Source of the DNA: Puniceicoccaceae bacterium
GTDB lineage: Bacteria > Verrucomicrobiota > Verrucomicrobiia > Opitutales > JAFGAQ01
Reading direction: 5' to 3'
DNA: 64,000 nt
Assembly: GCA_028285755.1 (NCBI GenBank)
Contig: JANQOQ010000004.1
Span: forward strand, 198,720-262,719
This document shows positions 27,422 through 37,393 of this stretch, one piece after another (the stretch's first letter is position 1; each line of letters starts with the position of its first letter). Below the pieces are notes generated by a model. The model saw only the letters and a list, made by a program, of their open reading frames with translations. It was not told the DNA's origin and searched no databases. A program made the translations under genes and the position numbers.

Positions 27422-27488
27422 GCAGTTTCGAAGTCGCGCAAAAACCCAAAATAGGGCCCTAGCTTAAATAATAACTACTTATATTTTT

Positions 27489-28991
27489 ATGCGATTACTG
27501 CCATTACCAGCCCTGCTGATTGCCTTTGCAACCAGCCTCCTAACTGCAAAGGATAAGCCCAATGTCATGCTCATCCTCGTCGATGATTTGAAACCGGCCA
27601 TCGGGGCCTACGGGGATAAGATCGCGGTGACCCCTCATATGGATAAACTGGCCAATATGGGAATGCGCTTTGATCTGGCCTACTGTAACCAGGCCGTGTG
27701 CATGGCCTCCCGTTACAATCTGTTGCTCGGTTCCCGCTCCACCTCTACAGGTTTTTATAATTTTGGCACCCAGTTTCGCGAGATTTACCCGGATGCGGTG
27801 ACCCTGCCTCAACACTTCATGAATGCGGGGTATCATGCTGAGGCCATGGGCAAGGTATTCCACATCGGACACGGCAATGATAACGACGATGCCTCCTGGA
27901 GCATTCAGCACTATAAAGAGAAAGTGATCGAATACCTGTTGCCGGAAAGCACCAATCGCACGCTTACCCGCGAGGAGGCCTTTTTTACCAATGCGCGCCG
28001 CTACGTCAAGGGACTACTCGGTAATAACGAAATGGAGCGTGGAGCCGCCTGGGAATATCCGGATGTGCTCGACGATGCATACGCAGATGGGCGAATCGCC
28101 AGCCATGCGATTTACCGCCTGCGCAAGCTCAATGCTGAACAACCGGATCAACCGTTTTTCATGGCTGTAGGTTTTGCAAGGCCCCACCTTCCGTTTACTG
28201 CACCCAAGAAGTATTGGAACTACTATGATCCTGCGGATATGCCGATGCCCGAGTTTACTGAAGATCCAGAAGGCACGCCAGCATGGATCGTCAAGAAAAA
28301 GGGCGAAATCACGCAGTTTAAACCGGTCCCGCTCGAGGGGGAATTTAGCGAAGAGCTAACCCGTAAGCTGATTCATGGCTACTATGCGAGCACCAGCTAC
28401 GTAGATGCGCAAATCGGGCGCGTAATTGCTGAGCTTGAGAGGCTCGAGCTGCTGGATGACACCATCATCGTGCTTTGGGGAGACCACGGCTGGCATCTGG
28501 GCGATCATGGCTCGTGGACGAAACACTCGAACTTTGAGCAGGCAAACCGAATCCCGCTGCTTATTTATGCTCCCGGGGTTACCAAGCCCAATAGTTCTAC
28601 TCTGCAGCTCGCGGAATCTGTCGATGTGTATACCACACTTGCGGAGCTTGCTGGACTGCCGAAACCGACCGGCCCGCAACCTATCGATGGTGTCAGCCTG
28701 GTGCCTGTATTGAAAGACCCAAGCAAACGCGTAGATGATCATGCCTATCATGCCTACACCCGTATGCGCAATGCCAAGATCGGTAGTGCAATCCGCACGG
28801 AGCGCTATCGCATGGTCCGCTGGAGGAACATGGTAGATCCGGATGACCCGGATTTCATTGAGCTATACGATTATCTGGAAGACCCCCTGGAAACTAAAAA
28901 CTTTGCCAATGAGAAGCCGGAAGTGGTCAAGAAGCTGATAGCCATTTTAGAGAGTCACCCGCCTGCGAAACCTCAGATACGCCGTAATTAA
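27489..28991 (+). CDS. Secreted S1 sulfatase with CMASR active-site variant
   Basis: A 500-aa sulfatase with signal peptide ending LLTAKDK. Asp32-Asp33 (LILVDDLKPAIGAYG) bind metal. The modification site is Cys71 in VCMASR, with Ala where most sulfatases have Pro; the C-X-A-X-R form is within the known consensus. LWGDHGWHLGDHGSW and FFMAVGFARPHLPFTAPKKY match iduronate-2-sulfatase-like groups. It is the first gene of a tightly packed plus-strand operon running to 37390. No Shine-Dalgarno site precedes the ATG. Confidence 0.93.
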   Translation: MRLLPLPALLIAFATSLLTAKDKPNVMLILVDDLKPAIGAYGDKIAVTPHMDKLANMGMRFDLAYCNQAVCMASRYNLLLGSRSTSTGFYNFGTQFREIYPDAVTLPQHFMNAGYHAEAMGKVFHIGHGNDNDDASWSIQHYKEKVIEYLLPESTNRTLTREEAFFTNARRYVKGLLGNNEMERGAAWEYPDVLDDAYADGRIASHAIYRLRKLNAEQPDQPFFMAVGFARPHLPFTAPKKYWNYYDPADMPMPEFTEDPEGTPAWIVKKKGEITQFKPVPLEGEFSEELTRKLIHGYYASTSYVDAQIGRVIAELERLELLDDTIIVLWGDHGWHLGDHGSWTKHSNFEQANRIPLLIYAPGVTKPNSSTLQLAESVDVYTTLAELAGLPKPTGPQPIDGVSLVPVLKDPSKRVDDHAYHAYTRMRNAKIGSAIRTERYRMVRWRNMVDPDDPDFIELYDYLEDPLETKNFANEKPEVVKKLIAILESHPPAKPQIRRN

Positions 28992-29006
28992 CGAGTTCGT
29001 ATAACC

Positions 29007-29873
29007 ATGCAAAACGGGATAAAACGCTTCCTGGCTCTTGGTATCTCTTTACTGGGGATTGTTCTTCCATCGACTGCAGCACAGCGTGAATTCTTTGCCT
29101 TTGCATTTGGATTCCCGGAGTGGAACCCCGCTGAAAAGGTGGGGTTTCTCCATAAATCAGGTTACGATGGAATTGCTCCTAATGTATGGAATGATGAGCT
29201 ACTTGATGAATATAAGCACATGCTTGATCACCCCCTTATCGCGAGTGGAGAAATCAAGGTGTATGGGGTTTATCTGCCTTATCGATCCACCAATGAAAGT
29301 CACCGAGAGCTTCTCTCCCGTTTGTTAGTGGCAAGCAGTGGTTTAAAGGTGCCTCTGTGGATCACCCTGGATCAAAACTTCGCAAATGATCAGACGGCAG
29401 TTCCTTTTTTGAAAGATATCTGCAAAGAGGCCCACACTCTGGAAATCGACGTGATCCTCTACCCTCACGACAACACTTATCTGCTGGATGTCGATGATAC
29501 CTTGCGCGTGCTCAAAAAGGCAGACCAACCCAATCTATTTACCAGCCTTCACTTGCATCATGAGCTCAGGGCGGGTAACGCGGATGAGCTGAGCGCCATC
29601 GTCAAACGTGCGGCTCCTTACACCCGACTTGCAGTCGTATCCGGTAGCAACCTACCGGAGAACGTCAACCCGGGCTCACGGGATTGGAGCGATGTCGTGC
29701 AGCCGCTTTCCGGCAGCGCCTATGACGTTGGCATGTTTTATAAGCTCCTCACAAAAAATGGTTTCGAAGGGCCTATCGGACTCATGAATTTTAAAATCCC
29801 AGGTGATCCTAAAGTTCATCACCGTGAATCCTTAACCATCATGCAAGGATGGAGTTCTAACAAACCCCATTGA
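29007..29873 (+). CDS. Exported xylose-isomerase-like TIM-barrel protein
   Basis: A 288-aa protein with a signal peptide (GISLLGIVLPSTAAQ). The pattern (AEKVGFLHKSGYDGIAPNVW, VPFLKDICKEAHTLEIDVILYPHDNT, FTSLHLHHELRAGN, GPIGLMNFKI) matches the xylose-isomerase-like/AP-endonuclease-2 fold of sugar-phosphate isomerases and epimerases. His/Glu residues in HLHHE may bind metal. Exported members of this family are frequent in Verrucomicrobia and Planctomycetes and mostly uncharacterised. It is second in the operon, 15 bp after a sulfatase. A periplasmic sugar isomerase or epimerase role is only a guess. Confidence 0.75.
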   Translation: MQNGIKRFLALGISLLGIVLPSTAAQREFFAFAFGFPEWNPAEKVGFLHKSGYDGIAPNVWNDELLDEYKHMLDHPLIASGEIKVYGVYLPYRSTNESHRELLSRLLVASSGLKVPLWITLDQNFANDQTAVPFLKDICKEAHTLEIDVILYPHDNTYLLDVDDTLRVLKKADQPNLFTSLHLHHELRAGNADELSAIVKRAAPYTRLAVVSGSNLPENVNPGSRDWSDVVQPLSGSAYDVGMFYKLLTKNGFEGPIGLMNFKIPGDPKVHHRESLTIMQGWSSNKPH

Positions 29874-29889
29874 TTTACAAATACCTACT

Positions 29890-32490
29890 ATGCAATCCCC
29901 CCAAAGATTTCTAATCGTATTTCTTTTACTTGGTTTATTCCACAGCTTAGCTGCTGCCAAAAACATTTATTACTCAGTAACTGATTATGGCGCAAGCCCT
30001 ACCATGGACGGGGATGACACGCTTGCTATCCAGGCTGCGATTGACAGTGCTGCCGAGGCCGGTGGCGGGATCGTCTACTTACCACCGGGAGACTATGTTT
30101 CAGGCCCATTGCACCTTAAAAGCAATATCACGCTGCATATCGAAGCGGGTGCCACCCTTTGGGCGACTGATGAGTTTTTCGCCTATTTTGAAAACAGTAT
30201 CCTACCCTCGGTTGAAGCCCTGGCGAATCGCCAGAGCCTGCACACCGACTATGCCCTCATTAACGGCAAGAGCGTCGAGAACGTAACCATAAGCGGCTCC
30301 GGGCGCATCCACGGTCAGGGGAAAACCCACTGGTGGGAAAAGCGACGGGTACGGCCTTATACCATCAAAATAGAAGATTCCAGTAATGTGGTTTTTGAGG
30401 ATGTAACGACGATTGAGTCCATGTTTCATACCTTTAATTTTACCAACGTTGAAGGATTGGTCATCCGGGGCATCCGCCTGTTCAACGAATGGCGCAGCCC
30501 CAATACGGACGGCATCCACCTCTTTAACTCCCGCTATGTAAGCATTTCCGAAGTAAACATGTATACCGGGGATGACTGCGTATTGACCATGGGGGGCACC
30601 CATGATGTGACCATCACTAATTGCCGGTTCTCCACCCCCTATGGAGTGCTGTGGATCAGCAATGGCTCTAGGATTACGATGACGAATTGCACGGTCACCT
30701 GCCAGATGATCATTAAGGACATTCGCAAGGCAGATGATGTGATCGTCTCGAACATTGTTGCGGATGGTGAAGGCAGACTTTTCTCATCCATGGGTGGACC
30801 GGTAACCAACCTGCAAATGAGCAACATTATCGCAACCGGCTTTGCGCAGGGCGGATGGTTTCGCAATGCGAAGAATGTGGATCTGAGTAACATCCGCATC
30901 ACCCGGGCAACCGGCACCGGATACCCTGCACTCTATAACGGGCTTGATTTCGAAGGGGTTGAGGGCTTGCGTCTGCACAATGTCAGCATCCAACCCGTCG
31001 AAGAAGGACCGGGGTTACTCATTGTGAATGGCAAGGATGTGCAAGTTACGGATTTTGAAGCGCTCGGAATCAATGATGGCAGTCCGGTAATCCGGTTACA
31101 AGATGTGGACGGCATATACCTGAACGAATATGTTGCAAGATCCGAGGGAACCTTTCTGGAAATCAGTGGGGAGAATTCTGCTGATCTTCGCGTGGGCGAT
31201 CTTCATCTGGGATCACAAAGTATACAAGTGGGCCCTGAGGTGAAAGATGGCTTGATCGACGCCATCGCCGTTGAATTTGGATCGATCCAATATCCCAACG
31301 AGATCACTGCAGCTGAAGCATTTCAAATAACGGTAGATCTCAAATCGCTTGATTATAAGGCCGGGCTATTTCCGCTGAACGTATCTGTCAATGGTAAGCT
31401 GACAGCGAGGCAGTGGGTGTGGCTTGAAGCGGGCGAACAGGCGTCTGTTAGCCTTCAATGCGATGCCCAATATGCTGCGGGTGATAAGGTCGTTCAGGTC
31501 AACGGAGAAACTTCCAAGACCATCGCGTTTAATGCGCTACCTGCTAAGGCGGTCGTTTTAGCGCAAACGCTTAAGCAGGATATCGTAAAGTCGGGGGATG
31601 AAGTAAGCCTGACCGCTCAAATCCAAAACCAGGGGAGTGAAACGCTGAAGGAAACCCTGACGCTTGAAGCCAATGGTCAGGCAGTCACCCAGCAGGAAAT
31701 CAGCATTGGGCCCGGTGAAGTCCAGGAAATCTCCTTTAAATACAATGCAAAAACGCCCGGACTCACAACCCTTAGTGTGGACGGAAAGTCTAGCTCAACA
31801 TTAAAAGTGTATGCGGAGAGTCTCGATTCCACGTTTATTGATTTAAGCTTTGAAAGCATTGAATCCGGCAAAATTCCAGATCAATCGGGGCTAGCGAATC
31901 ATATGATGCTGGCGGCACTGGCTGACGGTAAGCTCCCTTGGGAGAGTGAAGGCAAATTTGGCGGTGCGGTGCAATTTGACGGTTTCACCGGATATGGGGA
32001 ATTTGCGAGCCAGTGGTTCCAAAGGCCGATGACGATCAGCATGTGGGTAAAAATGGGCGAACTCAATGAAGGCAGTACTGCCGGAAGGCAGATGTTGCTC
32101 TATGCAGGTGAACCCAAAGGCACGGATGGTTACGGACCTGAGGAGGAAACCCACCTCATGCACGGCACCGGGAATAACTTTGTGTGGTGGAGTAATGCGG
32201 AGAGTCCGCGCCTGAATCTGCGTGCACCTATACCCGATTTAGAGGAATTCCACCATCTGGTCGTGGTATACGATACCGAGATGAAAATTTATGTGAATGG
32301 GGAGCTGATCAGCACTTTGAAAACGGAGGATATGCCGGACTACGAAAACTATGCGGATCGCGTATTCTTCGGAAGGCCCACGACAGAGCGTATCCGTTTC
32401 TTCAGCGGAGCCATTGATGAGATGCAGGTCTACGCAGAAGCATTAAACGAAATTCATATAAAAACCCTTTATCAGCGGTCTTCGAATTAA
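29890..32490 (+). CDS. Secreted GH28-type enzyme with CARDB-like and LamG domains
   Basis: An 866-aa protein with signal peptide (HSLAAAKN). Residues 25-430 form a right-handed parallel beta-helix: NVTDYGA-like start, then Asp207 in PNTDGIH and Asp228-Asp229 in TGDDC, the three GH28 carboxylates with usual spacing. The canonical GHG motif is not evident (SNGSR instead) and IIKDIRK stands where RIK is expected, so specificity may differ from polygalacturonase. Residues about 555-645 resemble a CARDB-like sandwich. Residues 655-866 form a LamG concanavalin-like domain that may bind glycan. It is third in the operon, flanked by sulfatase-linked genes. Probably cleaves an internal or terminal linkage in the sulfated polymer. 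Confidence 0.85.
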   Translation: MQSPQRFLIVFLLLGLFHSLAAAKNIYYSVTDYGASPTMDGDDTLAIQAAIDSAAEAGGGIVYLPPGDYVSGPLHLKSNITLHIEAGATLWATDEFFAYFENSILPSVEALANRQSLHTDYALINGKSVENVTISGSGRIHGQGKTHWWEKRRVRPYTIKIEDSSNVVFEDVTTIESMFHTFNFTNVEGLVIRGIRLFNEWRSPNTDGIHLFNSRYVSISEVNMYTGDDCVLTMGGTHDVTITNCRFSTPYGVLWISNGSRITMTNCTVTCQMIIKDIRKADDVIVSNIVADGEGRLFSSMGGPVTNLQMSNIIATGFAQGGWFRNAKNVDLSNIRITRATGTGYPALYNGLDFEGVEGLRLHNVSIQPVEEGPGLLIVNGKDVQVTDFEALGINDGSPVIRLQDVDGIYLNEYVARSEGTFLEISGENSADLRVGDLHLGSQSIQVGPEVKDGLIDAIAVEFGSIQYPNEITAAEAFQITVDLKSLDYKAGLFPLNVSVNGKLTARQWVWLEAGEQASVSLQCDAQYAAGDKVVQVNGETSKTIAFNALPAKAVVLAQTLKQDIVKSGDEVSLTAQIQNQGSETLKETLTLEANGQAVTQQEISIGPGEVQEISFKYNAKTPGLTTLSVDGKSSSTLKVYAESLDSTFIDLSFESIESGKIPDQSGLANHMMLAALADGKLPWESEGKFGGAVQFDGFTGYGEFASQWFQRPMTISMWVKMGELNEGSTAGRQMLLYAGEPKGTDGYGPEEETHLMHGTGNNFVWWSNAESPRLNLRAPIPDLEEFHHLVVVYDTEMKIYVNGELISTLKTEDMPDYENYADRVFFGRPTTERIRFFSGAIDEMQVYAEALNEIHIKTLYQRSSN

Positions 32491-32503
32491 TATACAGGAA
32501 TCT

Positions 32504-33991
32504 ATGAAACGCTACACTATCCTGGCTCTTATTTCTATGCTGGTCGTACTGTTGCCGACGACTATTCTCAATGCTGACGATTCCCAGCCCTACAATGTGC
32601 TCTTCATCTCAATTGATGATCTGAACGACTGGATCGAACCCCTGGGGGGACATCCGGATGCACTGACACCGAATTTGCAACGACTTGCAGACCGCAGCGT
32701 ATCCTTTACCCGCGCGTATTGCCCTGCTCCTGCCTGTAATCCCTCGCGCACTGCAACCATGACGGGCATGGCACCGTATACCTCAGGAGTCTATAACAAC
32801 AACTCGGTCTGGCGCGAAAGCCCGTTACTCAAAGACTGGGATACGATCCCGCAGTTTATGATGAAGCAGGGCTATTATTCGATGGGTGCCGGGAAAATCT
32901 TTCACACCAATTTCCCTGATCCCGAGTCCTGGCAACTGTTTTATCCCTCGCTGTATGTGCAGCGACCTCTCCCACCTTCCCTGCCTACCGGAACATCTTT
33001 GAGTGGAGTCAATGCTCAACATTTCGACTGGGGAGCCGTTGATTTTGCGCTCGAGGATTATACGGACAGACTGGTGGTCGACTACGTTGCCAAGCAGCTC
33101 GGCAAGCGATTTGATAAACCGCTCTTTCTGGCCTGTGGGATCTATTATCCGCATTTACCCTGGTATCTGCCTCAGGAATACCTCGACCGCTTCCCGCTCG
33201 ATGAAATCCAGCTCCCGCTGGTCCTCGAAGGGGATCTGGACGATCTGCCTCCCTCCGGTCTTGATAACATCCGTATAGAAGATCACGAGCGTGTGATCCA
33301 AAACGATCAATGGAAAATTGCCGTTCAGGCATATCTGGGAGCGATTGCGTTTGCGGATGACTGTCTCGGCATCGTGTTGGATGCACTCGATAATGGCCCC
33401 AATGCCGACAATACGATCATCGTTTTGTGGTCGGACCATGGCTGGAACCTCGGTGAAAAGAACCACTGGCGTAAGTTTGCCCTGTGGGAGAATACTACGC
33501 GCGTGCCGCTCATGTTTTCCGGGCCGGGTATTCCTCAGGGGGTCACCAATGGCTCACCGGCGAATTTGCTCGATATCTACCCGACCATCGCGGATCTGCT
33601 CGGTTTTGAAATCCCCGCAGAGCTGGACGGTAAAAGCTTAAAGCCCGTTCTTGAAAACCCGGATTTAGTGCTCACCGAGCCTTCGATCACGGTCACCAAA
33701 CCGGGAACGTACGCCGTGCGCACGGCTGATTGGCGCTACATCCGTTATACCAACGGAGATGAGGAACTTTACCGGCACGACACCAGCCACCCGGACTATG
33801 ATCCGCATGACTGGCAAAATCTTGCGAGCAATCCGGAGTATCGTGAGATCATGGATAATCTGGCGACCTATATACCTACGGAGGAGGCAGAGGTAGTGCC
33901 CGGATTTGAGACTCGCATGACCTACTACGAGCGTGTTGAATGGCGGCGTAAACTGCTTGAAGCCGAAGGCTTTTACGATAAACCGAAATAA
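32504..33991 (+). CDS. Secreted S1 sulfatase, iduronate-2-sulfatase-like
   Basis: A 495-aa sulfatase with signal peptide ending near ILNADDS. Asp38-Asp39 (ISIDDLNDW) bind metal and Cys78 in ACNPSR is the formylglycine site. LGGHPDALTPN, SGVYNNNSVWRE and LWSDHGWNLGEKNHW are shared with the sulfatase at 37394-38803, so the two are close paralogues. An AGGA Shine-Dalgarno-like site precedes this start, unusual in the window. It is the fourth gene of the operon and ends 7 bp before the PhoD-like gene. Confidence 0.93.
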   Translation: MKRYTILALISMLVVLLPTTILNADDSQPYNVLFISIDDLNDWIEPLGGHPDALTPNLQRLADRSVSFTRAYCPAPACNPSRTATMTGMAPYTSGVYNNNSVWRESPLLKDWDTIPQFMMKQGYYSMGAGKIFHTNFPDPESWQLFYPSLYVQRPLPPSLPTGTSLSGVNAQHFDWGAVDFALEDYTDRLVVDYVAKQLGKRFDKPLFLACGIYYPHLPWYLPQEYLDRFPLDEIQLPLVLEGDLDDLPPSGLDNIRIEDHERVIQNDQWKIAVQAYLGAIAFADDCLGIVLDALDNGPNADNTIIVLWSDHGWNLGEKNHWRKFALWENTTRVPLMFSGPGIPQGVTNGSPANLLDIYPTIADLLGFEIPAELDGKSLKPVLENPDLVLTEPSITVTKPGTYAVRTADWRYIRYTNGDEELYRHDTSHPDYDPHDWQNLASNPEYREIMDNLATYIPTEEAEVVPGFETRMTYYERVEWRRKLLEAEGFYDKPK

Positions 33992-33998
33992 TCCCTTT

Positions 33999-35822
33999 AT
34001 GAAAATACCCCTACTCTGCATCGGTGTGTTCTTGCTGCAAAGCTTGAGCGCGCAAAACCTCATCACGCACGGACCGCTATTGGGTCACGTTACCGAAGAT
34101 TCCATCCGCGTCATGGCGCGCACGCAGGCACCCGGCGAAATTGTGGTCGAGTATGCAGAGTATGGCTCAAAGGACTTCTCGGATAAAGACTGGCCGCGCC
34201 AGCAAACCAAGCTTGAAGATGACAATACCACCTGGATCACGGTGAGCGGGCTCAAACCGAATACCCGTTATCGCTACCGGGTCTTAACTGAGGATGACTA
34301 CTCCACGGAGTGGTCCACTTTTAAAACATTGCCCAGCCCTGCGGATTACATGGATGCGGAATTGAATCCCCGTGGGCTCTTTAATTTTTCGTTCGAATTC
34401 GGAAGCTGCTCGAATCAGTTTCCGCGAAACAGTATAGGCCCCACCCTGCCCACCTATGATACGCTGCTGGCCAATGTCGCGGACAAGGTATCGTTTGCGA
34501 TCATGAACGGGGATTGGCTCTACGAGGAAAAACGAGACTACCCCGTCAAGATGTGGGCCAAGGATCTGGGAATCGAAGAATCGGACATTCCCGATAACGT
34601 GAGCAAGGCCCCAAGTATCGTAGGTGTCTGGGAAAACTATAAGCTGTATCTCGCCCGTGGGCAGAATCTCAGTAAGTGGCATAGCCGCGTGCCCTCATAT
34701 TTTACCTTTGATGATCATGAGTTGCTCAATGACATCTGGGGAGCAGGCACCGCCGGAAGAGTGGATCGCCGCGCAGTCTTCCGTGATATCGGAACCGAAG
34801 CATGGTATGACTACCTTGCGGGCGCAAATCCTGTCTCCTACGAGCAGGATACACACTTCGGTATTGGCCAAATGGAGGCAGGCTCTACAATCCTTACCGA
34901 TACGAATACTGACTTTGAGAGCATTGATTTTTCCCAGGCTTCTAATCTCCATGTGCACTGGGGCACGGACACTGCAGGGGTGGACCGCATCGCGCTCGAC
35001 GATCAACCGGGAGCGCCCAATGCAGCCGTTTACGATGTCGTGAAGGTGCTGGACAAGCACCGTGTGGAGCTCAGCCATCCTGCGAAAGAATCCGGGGAGG
35101 TCGCCTACTCCATCGGGCGCAGAAATTATGCGAAGTTTACGGTAGGAAACTGTGATTTTTATCTACTTGATACGCGATCACACCGCGAGTGGCACAATAC
35201 CCGGGAACCGGATAAACCGGGACTGAGCATCCTCGGGAAGAAACAGCGTGATTGGCTGATGGACTCCATGGCAGAGAGCGAAGCTGACTTTTTCTTTCTG
35301 CTGTCTTCGGTGCCATTTATGATTCCACACCGAGGCGCCGGCGGATATGAGGCACACTCCAACAAGGATGAATCCTGGACGGTCTTCCTGGATGAGCGGG
35401 AAATCCTTATAAAGCACTGGGAGACCCTCAATAAGCCGGTCATGGTGCTAACCGGAGATTTGCACAACAGCTTTGCCATTAAAATAACCGATATGATCTG
35501 GGAATTTTGCTCAGGCCCGCATAACTCGGTCAATCACCGCTTCAATGATGAGGGATTCCGTCCTGCAACGGGGTTATTCAAGTTTGATAACCGCGAGATG
35601 GATATCCGCTGGTCTACTGTGATGCGTGATGATGTGCCCCGACCGGAACGCATGCACCCGAATTACTGTGTGGTGCAGATCAATAATGTATATAACAACC
35701 CCATGAAAGTGGGCGACGAACGCTGGATCGCTTATGAGCACCCGCAAGTCGTTTTCCAATACTATGATGGGCGTGACGGCAGCTTTAAATACGCCGAAGC
35801 CATCTCTACCCCCCGCGAATAA
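33999..35822 (+). CDS. Secreted PhoD-like metallophosphatase
   Basis: A 607-aa protein with signal peptide (GVFLLQSLSAQN), starting at the ATG 7 bp after the previous stop; the longer frame overlaps that sulfatase and is rejected. Residues 22-110 are the Fn3-like PhoD N-terminal domain (LLGHVTEDSIRVMART). The catalytic domain follows with FGSCSNQF, NGDWLYEE, FDDHELLNDIWG and LTGDLHNSF, the metal-binding motifs of the PhoD family. The long segment 290-370 is an insertion. PhoD enzymes are phosphodiesterases/phosphatases; their presence among sulfatases suggests removal of a phosphate or another ester from the glycan, unproven here. Confidence 0.85.
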   Translation: MKIPLLCIGVFLLQSLSAQNLITHGPLLGHVTEDSIRVMARTQAPGEIVVEYAEYGSKDFSDKDWPRQQTKLEDDNTTWITVSGLKPNTRYRYRVLTEDDYSTEWSTFKTLPSPADYMDAELNPRGLFNFSFEFGSCSNQFPRNSIGPTLPTYDTLLANVADKVSFAIMNGDWLYEEKRDYPVKMWAKDLGIEESDIPDNVSKAPSIVGVWENYKLYLARGQNLSKWHSRVPSYFTFDDHELLNDIWGAGTAGRVDRRAVFRDIGTEAWYDYLAGANPVSYEQDTHFGIGQMEAGSTILTDTNTDFESIDFSQASNLHVHWGTDTAGVDRIALDDQPGAPNAAVYDVVKVLDKHRVELSHPAKESGEVAYSIGRRNYAKFTVGNCDFYLLDTRSHREWHNTREPDKPGLSILGKKQRDWLMDSMAESEADFFFLLSSVPFMIPHRGAGGYEAHSNKDESWTVFLDEREILIKHWETLNKPVMVLTGDLHNSFAIKITDMIWEFCSGPHNSVNHRFNDEGFRPATGLFKFDNREMDIRWSTVMRDDVPRPERMHPNYCVVQINNVYNNPMKVGDERWIAYEHPQVVFQYYDGRDGSFKYAEAISTPRE

Positions 35823-35827
35823 AACCT

Positions 35828-37390
35828 ATGAAACTCCGCCTACCCCTAATCCTTATCAGCCTTTTTCTTTGCATCTCGAGCGTACAGGCCAGTGATAATT
35901 CCCGGCTGATCATTTTGGCCGATATGGGAAATGAGCCCGATGAGATGCAACAGATGATCCACATGATCCTCTGCAGTAACGAATTTGACCTGGAAGGACT
36001 CATCGCCGTTACCGGTAAGTTCCTACGCCCCGGACACCGAATCGAGTATAAAAACTACGTTCACCCGGAATTGTTTCTTGAAATCATTGATGCCTATGAG
36101 ACTGTGCTGCCCAACCTGAGGAAGCATGCGGATGGATATCCGGAGCCTGAGTATTTGCGAAGCATCGTCAAAGCGGGTCAGACGGACTACGGTATCCGGG
36201 ATGTGGGTGAAGGCAAAACCAGTGAAGGGGCACAACTGATTATCGATACCATTGCCAAGGACGATCCCCGGCCCATCTGGGTCGTTGTTAATGCGGGCTC
36301 CAATACGCTGGCTCAGGCGCTTTACGTCATCAAGACTACGCAGCCGCGCACGGTGCTGGATGCTGCGATCCAAAAATTACGGGTTTTTGAAAACGGCTCC
36401 CAGGATAACGCGGGTGCCTGGATTGCCAGTGAATTTCCAGCTATCCATTGGATACGCTCAAACTTCCAGACGTATGCTTACGGTGGCCCCGGAGCACGCG
36501 GGGGTGATGCGATGCGCGGACTCGGACCCCACCAGTGGAAACCCTACGAATATAGCCCGCAAGGCCAGGGTGACTGGCTGGGCGAGCATGTGCAAAATAA
36601 CCATGGGCCTTTGGGACATCTTTATCCCGATCGCCGTTTTCGGGAGGATGGCCCGCTCGCCTTTATGGAAGGTGGCGGCACGATTCCGTGGCTGGGGCTC
36701 GTCAATAAGGGGATGTTTTCCATCAATCACCCGCATTGGGGAGGTTGGAGCGGCCGATTCACGCGGGAAAAGGTTCCCTGCTTTTGGTCACGCCATGGGG
36801 ATATCCGCCCGGATGAAGAGCTATTTGCCCCCTTCTACACCTATCGGGAAGCCAGCGATTACTGGGTAAATCCGGATGACGGCGAAGTATTTCAGGGCGA
36901 CTATGTGCCGATCTGGCGATTTCGACCAGCAATGTACGCGAACCTACAGGCGCGGATGGACTGGTGTGTAAAAGATTATGATGATACGAACCACCACCCG
37001 GTCGCTGCAGTCGATGGCGACAGCAGCAATGAAATCGTCAAGGCGCATACTCACCCGGGGAGCACACTCACTTTTGATGCCAGTGCATCGAGCGATCCTG
37101 ACGGGGATGGCCTGAAATATCATTGGTGGATCTACCAGGAAGCCGGGAGTTACGCAGGCAAGATACACCTCGAGGGTGCTGATACGGAGACTGTTTCACT
37201 GACAGTGCCGACCGGAGCACGCAATCAGGAAATCCACCTCATACTGGAAATCCAGGATGACCACCCCAAAGTGGCCCTCACGGATTATCGGCGCATAGTC
37301 ATCCAATCAAGCGACTTTGAGCTCTGGCACGGCTCCCCCCAGGGACGCCAGGAAGACCGCTTTGACTTATTACCGCTGGATCGGGAATAG
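35828..37390 (+). CDS. Secreted DUF1593 nucleoside-hydrolase-like protein
   Basis: A 520-aa protein with signal peptide (FLCISSVQASD). Residues 25-300 match the DUF1593 family, with the inosine-uridine nucleoside hydrolase-like start RLIILADMGNEPDEMQQMIH and VVNAGSNTLAQAL. Residues about 400-510 form a PKD-like beta-sandwich (TFDASASSDPDGDGLKYHWWIYQ). Exported DUF1593 proteins occur in polysaccharide utilisation loci and are thought to cleave a glycosidic bond of the nucleoside-hydrolase kind, but their substrates are poorly known. It is the last gene of the six-gene operon, ending 3 bp before the convergent sulfatase stop. Confidence 0.85.
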   Translation: MKLRLPLILISLFLCISSVQASDNSRLIILADMGNEPDEMQQMIHMILCSNEFDLEGLIAVTGKFLRPGHRIEYKNYVHPELFLEIIDAYETVLPNLRKHADGYPEPEYLRSIVKAGQTDYGIRDVGEGKTSEGAQLIIDTIAKDDPRPIWVVVNAGSNTLAQALYVIKTTQPRTVLDAAIQKLRVFENGSQDNAGAWIASEFPAIHWIRSNFQTYAYGGPGARGGDAMRGLGPHQWKPYEYSPQGQGDWLGEHVQNNHGPLGHLYPDRRFREDGPLAFMEGGGTIPWLGLVNKGMFSINHPHWGGWSGRFTREKVPCFWSRHGDIRPDEELFAPFYTYREASDYWVNPDDGEVFQGDYVPIWRFRPAMYANLQARMDWCVKDYDDTNHHPVAAVDGDSSNEIVKAHTHPGSTLTFDASASSDPDGDGLKYHWWIYQEAGSYAGKIHLEGADTETVSLTVPTGARNQEIHLILEIQDDHPKVALTDYRRIVIQSSDFELWHGSPQGRQEDRFDLLPLDRE

Positions 37391-37393
37391 GCT

